DNA of 6,666 nt from Gammaproteobacteria bacterium (GTDB lineage Bacteria > Pseudomonadota > Gammaproteobacteria > UWMA-0217): positions 1-6,666 of the forward strand of contig DRPO01000491.1 in NCBI GenBank assembly GCA_011330835.1, read 5' to 3'. A program made the translations under genes and the position numbers. Shown in pieces: positions 1 through 6,064 of the stretch (its first letter is position 1; every line of letters begins with the position of its first letter). A model generated the notes under the pieces. It was given only the letters and a program-made list of their open reading frames with translations, searched no databases and was not told where the DNA came from.

Positions 1-2174
1 GCCTGGGCGAGCTGGGCGCCGCCGCCCATGGCGATGGAGACATCGGCGCCGGCGAGCACGGGGGCGTCGTTGACGCCGTCGCCGACCATGGCGACGATGC
101 GGCCCTGCCGCTGCAATTGGCGGACGTAGTCGAGCTTGTCCTCGGGGAGTTGTCGGGCGCGGTAGTCGCGGATGCCAAGCGCTTCGGCGACCTGGGCGAC
201 GGCGGGTTCGTTGTCGCCGCTGAGCAGGCGGGGTTCAACGCCAAGCCCGTTGAGCGTTTCGAGCGCTTCCCGGGCTTCGGGGCGCAGTTCATCCTGGAGC
301 TCCAGCCGGGCGAGAACAGTCTGTTGCGTCGCGAGATAGACGCTGGCGCCGGGCGGAGCCTGATCATCGAAATCGGGATGCCATTCGCGGATGTAGGCGA
401 GGCTGCCGATGCGCAGCAGATCGCCCTGGCGACGCCCGAGTACGCCAGTTCCGGGAACGGATTCGATGACTTCCACCGAGGCGGGGGCGTCGACGCCTTT
501 CTGGAGGGCGGCGGCGATGGGGTGTTCGCTGTATTGCTCCAGCCCGGCGGCCAGCGCCCGGATTTCCTCTTCCGGCAGATCGCTATAGGGCGTGACGCCG
601 ACCAGGCTGAGACGCCCCCGCGTCAGGGTGCCGGTCTTGTCGAACACCATGTCGGTGGCGCGAGCGAGCGTTTCCAGCGCGTGGCCCCGGGTGGTGAGCA
701 CGCCCATGCGGGTGAGAACGCCGACGGTGGCGGTCATGGCGACCGGGGTCGCCAGCGACAGGGCGCAGGGGCAGGTGACGACGAGAACCGACAGGGTGAT
801 CCACAGCGCGTCGTCGGGCCGATGCAGATGCCAGTAACCGAACACGGCCAGCGCGACCGCCAACAGGCCGGCGACGAACCAGCCGGCGACGCGATTGGCG
901 AGCTGGGCGATTTGCGGCTTTTCCCCCTGGGCCCGCTCCAACAGCCGTGAAATGCCGGCCAGCACGGTTTCCTGTCCGAGCTTGTCCAGGCGCACGGTGA
1001 TCGGCGAATCGCGGTTGATGGCGCCGCCGATAATGAAATCGCCGGCGCCCTTCGCCACCGGCAGGCTCTCGCCGCTGAGCAGGGATTCATCCATGCTGGT
1101 GCGCCCCTCGACCACCGTCCCGTCGGCTGGCGCGGTTTCGCCCGGCTTGATGACGATTTCATCGCCGACGCGCAGTTCGGTGACGGGGGTGGGCTGAAGA
1201 CCTTCGGGCGTTTTCAGATGCGCGGTGGCGGGCAGCATGCGCACCAGTTCGTCGCCGACCCGCCCGGCCCGATGCCGCGCCGAGAGTTCGAGAAAACGCC
1301 CCAGCAGCAGGAAGAACGTGAACATGGTCACCGAGTCGAAATAGACCTCGCCCACGCCGCGCACGGTGGCCCAGGCGCTGGCCAGGTAGGCGCCGCCGAT
1401 GGCCAGCGACACCGGAACGTCCATGCCGAGCTGGCGAAAGCGCAGATCGCGCCAGGCCGATCTGAAAAACGGCTGTGCGGCGTAGAACACCACCGGCGTG
1501 GCCACCACCAGACTGGCCCAGCGCAGCAGCGAGCGGATGCCGGGCGACATGCCCTGACTCTCGCCGAGATACAGCCCCACCGCCATCATCATGACCTGCA
1601 TCATGCCGACGCCGGCCACGCCGAGCCGTCGAATCGCCTGCCGCCGCTCCTTCTTGTGCAGCGCCTCCTGCCGACCCGGATCGAAGGGATGGGCGTGATA
1701 GCCGATCTCGCTGATGGCCTGAAGCACGGCGCTGAGCCGGATGCGGCTGTTGTCCCAGACAAGCTGGGCCCGATGGGTTGAGTAGTTCACCTGGAAGCTG
1801 ATGACGCCGTCCAGCGCCTGCACATGGCGCTCGTTGAGCCAGACGCAGGCGGCGCAGGTGATGCCTTCGAGAATCAGCGCCGCCTCGCGCCGATCGTCGG
1901 CCATCTGGCGAACGAAGCTTTGTTGCAGCTTGTCGTCATCGTAGAGCGACAACTCGCGCAGCGCCTCCGGCACCAACTCTTCGGGACGGGTCGGGTTGGC
2001 GGTGCGGTGCTGGTAGAAACTCTCCAGATGGTTTTCGACAATGGCCCTGGCCACCGCCTCGCAGCCGGCGCAACACATCGGGCGGGCCTCGCCGAGAATG
2101 GTGACCGACAGGTCGCTGTCTTCGGGCACGGGGAGACCGCAGTGGTAGCAGGATTGCTCGGGGTCAGTGGTCAT
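1..2174 (-). CDS. ccoI: Copper-translocating P1B-type ATPase CcoI/FixI (3' end cut off by window)
   Basis: Membrane ATPase that moves copper across the inner membrane for insertion into the CuB site of cbb3 oxidase. I translated 724 codons from an ATG at 2174; the frame runs off at base 1. Seen in order: a cysteine-rich N-terminal module (C9-x-x-C12 and C35-x-x-C38); an HMA-type domain with C107-A-A-C110; membrane helices near residues 184-204, 213-235, 252-271 and 277-295; the actuator motif SGES ending near 370 (E369); a helix near 428-446; the CPC ion-binding motif at 468-470; the phosphorylation motif DKTGTLT with D512; the H551-P552 motif; and the hinge motif GDGVND at 698-703. The family is usually about 800 residues or more, so the last two helices are missing. 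The CPC motif, the double N-terminal metal-binding region and the cco neighbours favour CcoI over a general CopA exporter. The start has no strong ribosome site, but the CYHCGLP opening fits the family and no upstream in-frame start was seen nearby. Confidence 0.95.
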   Translation of the reverse strand, partial: MTTDPEQSCYHCGLPVPEDSDLSVTILGEARPMCCAGCEAVARAIVENHLESFYQHRTANPTRPEELVPEALRELSLYDDDKLQQSFVRQMADDRREAALILEGITCAACVWLNERHVQALDGVISFQVNYSTHRAQLVWDNSRIRLSAVLQAISEIGYHAHPFDPGRQEALHKKERRQAIRRLGVAGVGMMQVMMMAVGLYLGESQGMSPGIRSLLRWASLVVATPVVFYAAQPFFRSAWRDLRFRQLGMDVPVSLAIGGAYLASAWATVRGVGEVYFDSVTMFTFFLLLGRFLELSARHRAGRVGDELVRMLPATAHLKTPEGLQPTPVTELRVGDEIVIKPGETAPADGTVVEGRTSMDESLLSGESLPVAKGAGDFIIGGAINRDSPITVRLDKLGQETVLAGISRLLERAQGEKPQIAQLANRVAGWFVAGLLAVALAVFGYWHLHRPDDALWITLSVLVVTCPCALSLATPVAMTATVGVLTRMGVLTTRGHALETLARATDMVFDKTGTLTRGRLSLVGVTPYSDLPEEEIRALAAGLEQYSEHPIAAALQKGVDAPASVEVIESVPGTGVLGRRQGDLLRIGSLAYIREWHPDFDDQAPPGASVYLATQQTVLARLELQDELRPEAREALETLNGLGVEPRLLSGDNEPAVAQVAEALGIRDYRARQLPEDKLDYVRQLQRQGRIVAMVGDGVNDAPVLAGADVSIAMGGGAQLAQ

Positions 2175-2237
2175 GCGTGGGGTTGAGGACTCTATCGCAA
2201 TTCAGAATCCAGGCGACAAGATTCAGTGCGGGATCGA
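2175..2237. other. Short leader between the small ORF and ccoI
   Basis: 63 bases separate the stop of the 60-codon ORF from the ATG of ccoI. I see no clear Shine-Dalgarno sequence directly before the ccoI ATG; the nearest purine stretch (GATAGAG on the minus strand) lies about 15 bases upstream, further than usual. No convincing promoter, terminator or FNR box is visible here. ccoI translation may therefore be weak, or may depend on sequence features I cannot judge by eye. Confidence 0.4.
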
Positions 2238-2420
2238 TTAGGGTCTCCCTTCATTCTTGGCCCGGCGGAGTTCCTCGTCGGTTATCGGACAGGACGCCGT
2301 CAGAGCGCGCAGAGCCTCGGCCCGGGCAAGCACTTCGGAAACATGGATTCGCCGGGGGGTGACGAGCCGTTGGGACAATACCCCATTATCAAGCTTGTGT
2401 TTTGGTGTTTGCCTGGACAT
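2238..2420 (-). CDS. Possible small protein, 60 residues, unknown function
   Basis: ATG at 2420 to TAA at 2238, on the same strand as the operon and lying between the fixH-like gene and ccoI. I do not recognise the protein. It is hydrophilic and basic in its first third, has a probable helix near residues 27-42 rich in Ala, Leu and Arg, one cysteine, and a charged end (DEELRRAKNEGRP). There is no membrane segment, so it is not CcoS, the small membrane protein often found in such operons. No good ribosome site precedes the ATG. Its second half uses GC-rich third positions like the neighbours, while the first dozen codons do not. It could be a real small gene, the decayed end of a larger one, or chance. 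Its strand and position in the operon are the main support. Confidence 0.35.
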   Translation of the reverse strand: MSRQTPKHKLDNGVLSQRLVTPRRIHVSEVLARAEALRALTASCPITDEELRRAKNEGRP

Positions 2421-2491
2421 ATCGGTGACCGTTCAGAATTCAGCAAGTGGACAGCGCGTGTTCCCTAGTATATTCCCACATTCGCGACGCC

Positions 2492-2663
2492 ATGACATTA
2501 TACTTCTCGCATTCAATAATACCCCGTTCATGCCGCGCATCTTTTCGCCGATAGCTGCGTTGTAAAAACTTGACGTAGCGCCACTATGCCTGCGTTTTTA
2601 CGCCTTGCTCTCGACGAAAATCTACACGCCCTGAACGGGGTATTATTGAACGCGAGAAGTATG
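2492..2663. mobile_element. MITE-like palindromic element between fixH-like gene and ccoI
   Basis: Two outer arms, 2494-2530 and 2632-2665, are inverted copies. The 19 bases at 2512-2530 (TTCAATAATACCCCGTTCA) are exactly the reverse complement of 2632-2650, and the similarity continues outward through ACTTCTCGC with one mismatch and a 3-base gap. The interior 2531-2631 is itself an imperfect palindrome: TTTTCG-n-CGA and GTAAAAAC on the left (2542-2569) pair with GTTTTTAC and TCGACGAAAA on the right (2594-2620). The flanks 2482-2491 (TCGCGACGCC) and 2664-2673 (TCGCGAAGCC) match at 9 of 10 bases as direct repeats and may be a target-site duplication, which sets the boundaries given. No transposase is encoded. 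Size, terminal inverted repeats and a lower GC content than the surrounding genes suggest a non-autonomous element or a dispersed palindromic intergenic repeat. I cannot name its family. Confidence 0.75.
2494..2530 (+). repeat. Left inverted-repeat arm of the palindromic element
   Basis: About 37 bases, starting GACATTATACTTCTCGC and ending in ACCCCGTTCA. It is inverted relative to 2632-2665, with 19 consecutive perfect bases at the inner end. It differs from the other arm by three extra bases near the outer end and one A/G change. Read on the minus strand it contains an exact TATAAT (2497-2502), which the shorter right arm lacks. Confidence 0.85.
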
Positions 2664-2665
2664 TC
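2632..2665 (-). repeat. Right inverted-repeat arm, overlapping the 3' end of the fixH-like gene
   Basis: Reverse-complement partner of 2494-2530. It starts TGAACGGGGTATTATTGAA on the plus strand and ends AAGTATGTC. The stop codon and the last codons of the fixH-like gene (2643-3509) fall inside this arm, so the gene and the element overlap by about 20 bases. Confidence 0.85.
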
Positions 2666-3509
2666 GCGAAGCCGCTTCGTCCCCAATCGTCGGCTCCATC
2701 CGGGTTTCGGCCCGGATTTCGTAGAGCGCCTCCCCCTTGCGGATGGTGGCGACCATGCGCCAGCGGCCCGGTTGCGGCAGGGTGACAGGCGCCTGGTAGT
2801 CGCCTCCACCATGCTCGTTGAGCGTGAATTCCACGTCCTTGCGCGAGTCCGAAGGCCGCAGGAAAACACCGCTCACGGTCGCGCCGGTAACGGGTTTGCC
2901 ATGGCGATCGAGGACGCGAATCCTGAACTCGACGGGGCGCCCGGCCAGCGGCTCGCCGAGCCAGCCCTTGGATACCCGCCAGCCAAGAGCGCGCTGCGCC
3001 TGGCGCTGCCTGAGGTAGGCGTTGAACCGAGCTTCCTTTTCCTGGAAGTCGTGGGAGACCGAGCCGGGAAACACGGAGATCGCTCGGGCGCGGGAGCGCG
3101 GCGGGGGCAGAATGCGTTCCATCCACTGTTCGCTGAGCCCTTTTTCGGCGAGCGTGAGGATGATGCTGTCCACGCCGGCCAGCAGGACGAAAAACAGCAC
3201 CAGCATCGCCGGCCCCCAGTGGAACCAGCGGCGGTCGGGGGTTTCGCCTTCGATCCGCGCGCGAATTTCCCAATGACTGGTAATGATGCCAAGCACGTAG
3301 GGGATGACGGCGTAGAAGGCGAGATGAATGGCGAACTGATCAAGCCCGCGCCAGCGGCTGACGCCAAGCGGGAAGTACAGGGCGATGGCGATGCTGGCGA
3401 CGATCAGCGCGGCCTGCTTGCCGGCCAGCCGCGTCCAGCGGTAGAGCGCGGAGAAGACCAGCAGCTCCAACAGGATCCCGCCCCCCAGCGTGGCGACGAG
3501 GCTGCTCAC
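2643..3509 (-). CDS. FixH/CcoH-like cbb3 oxidase assembly protein with extra N-terminal membrane region
   Basis: 288 residues from a GTG at 3509 that overlaps the ccoG stop by four bases (GTGA), implying translational coupling. Predicted membrane helices lie near residues 5-24, 31-50, 59-79 and 98-120. After the fourth helix come a charged segment (about 153-177, ending ALGW) and a soluble beta-rich domain (about 183-270) with FixH features: GRPVEFRIRVLD, HGKPVTGATVSG, a GGGDYQAPV turn, then PGRW and GEALYE. FixH proteins usually have one helix plus this domain in about 150-170 residues, so residues 1 to about 90 with three helices are an addition whose origin I do not recognise. FixH/CcoH takes part in cbb3 assembly at the inner membrane. 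The last codons and the TAA lie in the arm of the palindromic element, so the C-terminal tail (after about residue 281) is probably not original. Position between ccoG and ccoI supports the call. Confidence 0.82.
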   Translation of the reverse strand: MSSLVATLGGGILLELLVFSALYRWTRLAGKQAALIVASIAIALYFPLGVSRWRGLDQFAIHLAFYAVIPYVLGIITSHWEIRARIEGETPDRRWFHWGPAMLVLFFVLLAGVDSIILTLAEKGLSEQWMERILPPPRSRARAISVFPGSVSHDFQEKEARFNAYLRQRQAQRALGWRVSKGWLGEPLAGRPVEFRIRVLDRHGKPVTGATVSGVFLRPSDSRKDVEFTLNEHGGGDYQAPVTLPQPGRWRMVATIRKGEALYEIRAETRMEPTIGDEAASRHTSRVQ

Positions 3510-4912
3510 GGCCGGTAAAAACGCGCCGAAATCTCGACCGGCTGGAGCGTCTTGTCCGCCGGCGTCGCGACAAAACGAAAATCCCGCACCTTGTCGGCGG
3601 CCTTGGCGCCCGGCGCCTGCCGCACCTTGGCGTAGACCAGCAGATGCTTGAGCGGTTCGAGATGTACGGTGTCGATATTGCCCGTGTCCAGCGTGGCGTC
3701 GATGTCCTTGAGCGACAGCCGCCAGTCCTGGGGCCGGGTCGTCTGGTTGCTGAGCTTAATCTCGTAGCTGTTCTGCACCGAGCCGTCGGACACGGTGACG
3801 AACAACGGCTGGCGAACCTGCCGAACCGCCGTTTCCAGCGGCGGCTTGCTCATCACGCTCCACACCAGCACGGCGGTCGCCAGCAGCAGCCCCAGCCCGT
3901 AACCGACGTTCTTGAGCGAAAACCACTTGACCTTGCCGCCCGCTTCCTCGACTTCCGAGGAGTAGCGGATCAGCCCCTTCTCCCAGCCCATGCGATCCAT
4001 CACGGTATCGCAGGCGTCGATGCACAACGCGCAGTGAATACAGGAAATCTGCAAGCCATCGCGAATGTCGATCCCGGTCGGACAGACCTGGACGCAATAG
4101 CCGCAGTCGATACAGTCGCCAATGCCCGCCGCCTGGCGCTGCTCGCGCTTTTTCAGCTCCCGCGTCACCCGTGCGCGGCCTTCCGCCCCCTCGCCCCGGG
4201 CGCGATCATAGGCCACCATGCGCGTATTCTTGTCGAACATGGCGCTCTGAAAACGCGAATAGGGGCACATGTGCGTGCAGGTCTGCTCGCGTGCGACGCC
4301 GGCCATGGTAAAGGTGGTGAAGGTGAGAATGGCGGTCGTGATATACATCGCCGACGGGGCCTGGCCGGTGAAAAACCGCGCGACCAGATCGCCGGCGTCG
4401 CCCCAGTACAGACTGAACGTCAGCGCCGTCCAGAACGCGACCACGCCCCAGGCCAGCCAGGTGCCGCCCTTTTTCAGGATCTTGCTGGCGTTCCAGGGGG
4501 ATTCATCCAGACGGATCCGCGCCGGGCGCTCGCCCTGTATCCACTTTTCAATACGGAAAAACAGATCGGTCCACAGCGTCTGGAAACAGAAATAACCGCA
4601 AAAGACGCGCCCGGCAATGCCAGTAACGAAGAACAGCAATAACGCCGCGATAACGAGAAAGCCGGCCAGCCAGAAAATCTGTTCTGGCTGCACCACCAGG
4701 CCAAACAAGTAATATTTGCGCCCGATAACATCGAACAAAACCGCCTGATCCGGTCCCACCTCGCGATGCCACGGCAGCCAGGGCAAACCGTAGTACACGG
4801 TGTAGGCCAGCACCAGGATGACGGTCTTGATGCGCCGGAACGTCCCACTGACCGAGCGCGGATAGACGCGAACAGAGATATCGCGGGGATAGGGGGTGGA
4901 AGCGTTGGACAT
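3506..4912 (-). CDS. ccoG: Cytochrome c oxidase accessory protein CcoG (polyferredoxin-like membrane protein)
   Basis: 468 residues, the usual size for the family. CcoG is an inner-membrane Fe-S protein needed for cbb3 biogenesis, proposed to act in copper reduction and handling. Membrane helices are visible near residues 27-46, 80-100, 152-170, 187-206 and 334-353. Cysteine pairs C105/C109 (CGYFC) and C212/C216 (CTHMC, followed by PYSRFQSAM) lie at helix ends. Two ferredoxin-type [4Fe-4S] motifs follow: C267, C270, C273, C277-P and C291, C294, C297, C301. The C-terminal part after residue 355 is a soluble immunoglobulin-like domain with short beta segments, also typical. ATG at 4912 is preceded by GGAGAG about 10 bases upstream. 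It lies 46 bases after ccoP and overlaps the fixH-like gene by 4 bases, so it is probably co-transcribed with both. Confidence 0.97.
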   Translation of the reverse strand: MSNASTPYPRDISVRVYPRSVSGTFRRIKTVILVLAYTVYYGLPWLPWHREVGPDQAVLFDVIGRKYYLFGLVVQPEQIFWLAGFLVIAALLLFFVTGIAGRVFCGYFCFQTLWTDLFFRIEKWIQGERPARIRLDESPWNASKILKKGGTWLAWGVVAFWTALTFSLYWGDAGDLVARFFTGQAPSAMYITTAILTFTTFTMAGVAREQTCTHMCPYSRFQSAMFDKNTRMVAYDRARGEGAEGRARVTRELKKREQRQAAGIGDCIDCGYCVQVCPTGIDIRDGLQISCIHCALCIDACDTVMDRMGWEKGLIRYSSEVEEAGGKVKWFSLKNVGYGLGLLLATAVLVWSVMSKPPLETAVRQVRQPLFVTVSDGSVQNSYEIKLSNQTTRPQDWRLSLKDIDATLDTGNIDTVHLEPLKHLLVYAKVRQAPGAKAADKVRDFRFVATPADKTLQPVEISARFYRP

Positions 4913-4958
4913 GAGCGATTAACTCTCCGCTCCCGTCATCCCTGACAGGATGGAAAAA
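4913..4958. other. ccoP-ccoG intergenic gap with ccoG ribosome site
   Basis: 46 bases, the largest gap in the ccoO-to-fixH part. Minus-strand GGAGAG (4923-4928) lies about 10 bases before the ccoG ATG and is a plausible ribosome site. A five-pair hairpin (CATCC/GGATG, 4938-4953) is present, but on the gene strand it is not followed by a T run. I therefore see no terminator and expect read-through from ccoP into ccoG. Confidence 0.5.
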
Positions 4959-5882
4959 TTACTTTCCGCCGCCAAGCTGGTGGATGAACACCGTGAGCAT
5001 CTTGATCTGCTCGTCCGTCAACCGCCCTTTCCAGGCCGGCATCCTGCGATTCACGCCATTGCGAATGACGCGCTTGACCTGCTCCAGTTTGGCTTCGTAG
5101 TCGTCGGCGCGCGGAACGTCGGCGATCGTCCAGATCTGGTCCGTCAGATTGGCGGAGCCTTGCGACTTCATGCCCGTGGCCTGATGCGTATGGCAGTAAT
5201 AGCAGCCGCCGGCCTCGCCCTGGAACAGGGCTTCACCCTGCTGGATCTTTTCCGCATCGCCGCCCTTGATTCCGGATAGAGACAGGACATATTGCGCAAC
5301 CGCATCCAGTTGCTCCTCGGAAAAAGTCTCGCCAAACGCCGGCATGAAGCCCAGCCGCCCATCGGAGATGGTTTTTTCGATATCTTCAATCTTGCCGCCC
5401 CACAACCAGTCATCATCGGCCAGGTTGGGGAACAGGCCAATCACGCCGCTGCCGCCGCTGCCATGACAAGCGGCGCAGTTGTCGGCGAACAGCACCTTGG
5501 CGGTCGAACGCATAAAGGCCATCTTTTCAGGATCGTTCAGGATATCCTGATAGGACGCGTTCGCGACCTCCTGAAAATGCTTTTTCTGCAACAGCGCTTT
5601 CTTGTCGGTCTGTTCACGCGCCAGAAAACGGGAGCGGGTATTCCAGTGAGTCGTGACCTTTTCGCCCTTGTCGTTGACAAAGGTGATGTTGTTGAAAAGC
5701 CCCTTGGTATAGCTTTTGCCAATCGGCCAGGCCGGGTAAAGAATCCAGTAAACGATGGCGAACACAACGGTGGCGTAAAACGCCCAAACCCACCAGGTTG
5801 GCAGCGGGTTGTTGTATTCCTGGATATCGCCGTCCCAGGCGTGACCCGTCGTTTGTACCGATTTCTGTTGATGCTTTTTCAT
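4959..5882 (-). CDS. ccoP: cbb3 oxidase dihaem cytochrome c subunit CcoP
   Basis: 307 residues, normal length for the longer CcoP type. It accepts electrons from soluble or membrane cytochrome c and passes them on within the cbb3 complex at the periplasmic face. The N-terminus has the family signature HAWDGDIQEYNNPLPTWW (14-31), then one membrane anchor (about 30-50). Haem c site 1 is C136-A-A-C139-H140 with likely axial M180 (LGFMPAFG). Haem c site 2 is C227-Y-Y-C230-H231 with likely axial M281 (NRRMPAW). The last residues are GGGK. The ATG at 5882 sits 6 bases after a strong AAGGTGG ribosome site that overlaps the ccoQ stop. Gene order and tight spacing with ccoQ support membership of the ccoNOQP unit. 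Confidence 0.98.
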   Translation of the reverse strand: MKKHQQKSVQTTGHAWDGDIQEYNNPLPTWWVWAFYATVVFAIVYWILYPAWPIGKSYTKGLFNNITFVNDKGEKVTTHWNTRSRFLAREQTDKKALLQKKHFQEVANASYQDILNDPEKMAFMRSTAKVLFADNCAACHGSGGSGVIGLFPNLADDDWLWGGKIEDIEKTISDGRLGFMPAFGETFSEEQLDAVAQYVLSLSGIKGGDAEKIQQGEALFQGEAGGCYYCHTHQATGMKSQGSANLTDQIWTIADVPRADDYEAKLEQVKRVIRNGVNRRMPAWKGRLTDEQIKMLTVFIHQLGGGK

Positions 5883-5888
5883 CTCATT

Positions 5889-5895
5889 CCACCTT
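5889..5895 (-). promoter_or_regulatory. Ribosome binding site of ccoP
   Basis: AAGGTGG on the minus strand, 6 bases before the ccoP ATG. It overlaps the TAA of ccoQ, so termination of ccoQ and initiation of ccoP are closely linked. It supports the chosen ccoP start. Confidence 0.8.
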
Positions 5896-6061
5896 AACCC
5901 TGCTCGTCATCATCCTGCAGGGGAATGTATTTATAGGATTCGAGGCGGTCGCTGCGTTTCCGGCTGCCGTACACATAGATCACGATCGCGACGAATAGTG
6001 GAAAAAAAACCAGCAGCGCCGCGATCTTGCTGTTCGTCAGGTCACCGAGCCAGGCCAGCAT
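5894..6061 (-). CDS. ccoQ: cbb3 oxidase small subunit CcoQ
   Basis: 55 residues from ATG at 6061 to TAA at 5894. A single membrane helix spans about residues 12-31 (IAALLVFFPLFVAIVIYVYG), followed by a basic stretch (SRKRSDR), then SYKYIPLQDDDEQG, an acidic end. A CcoQ of one helix plus a charged tail and about 50-70 residues is the family pattern. CcoQ stabilises the oxidase complex and its contact with CcoP but carries no cofactor. It starts 3 bases after the ccoO stop and ends 11 bases before the ccoP ATG, exactly where ccoQ lies in ccoNOQP operons. CAGG overlapping the end of ccoO, 6 bases upstream, may be its ribosome site. It is too short for many gene finders. Confidence 0.93.
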   Translation of the reverse strand: MLAWLGDLTNSKIAALLVFFPLFVAIVIYVYGSRKRSDRLESYKYIPLQDDDEQG

Positions 6062-6064
6062 GAT

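Noticed and set aside
117..2186. Long plus-strand open frames at 117-950, 1218-1781 and 1824-2186
   Set aside because: They lie opposite ccoI, whose minus-strand frame has unbroken P1B-ATPase motifs. Their translations are low-complexity, rich in Gly, Ala, Arg, Gln and His, as expected from the antisense of GC-rich genes.
2379..2396. Possible FNR/Anr box (TTGATAATGGGGTATTG on the minus strand)
   Set aside because: The left half TTGAT fits, but the right half does not resemble ATCAA at the required spacing, so the dyad is missing.
2528..2869. Minus-strand frame running from the fixH-like gene through the palindromic element
   Set aside because: It uses a different frame from fixH, and its tail is a translation of the repeat. 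Similar peptide strings (LLAFNNTPF) occur in both orientations because the DNA is palindromic, not because a protein is encoded.
2586..3518. Plus-strand open frame of 310 codons opposite the fixH-like gene
   Set aside because: It starts inside the palindromic element and shows no domain. The minus-strand frame has membrane helices, a FixH domain and a 4-base overlap with ccoG, so the plus-strand frame is a shadow.
3644..4642. Plus-strand open frame of 332 codons opposite ccoG
   Set aside because: ccoG on the minus strand has all expected Fe-S cysteines; the plus-strand translation has no recognisable features.
4938..4953. Hairpin CATCC-CTGACA-GGATG between ccoP and ccoG as a terminator
   Set aside because: The stem is only five pairs, and on the gene strand no T run follows it. 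It lies in the middle of a co-directional operon.
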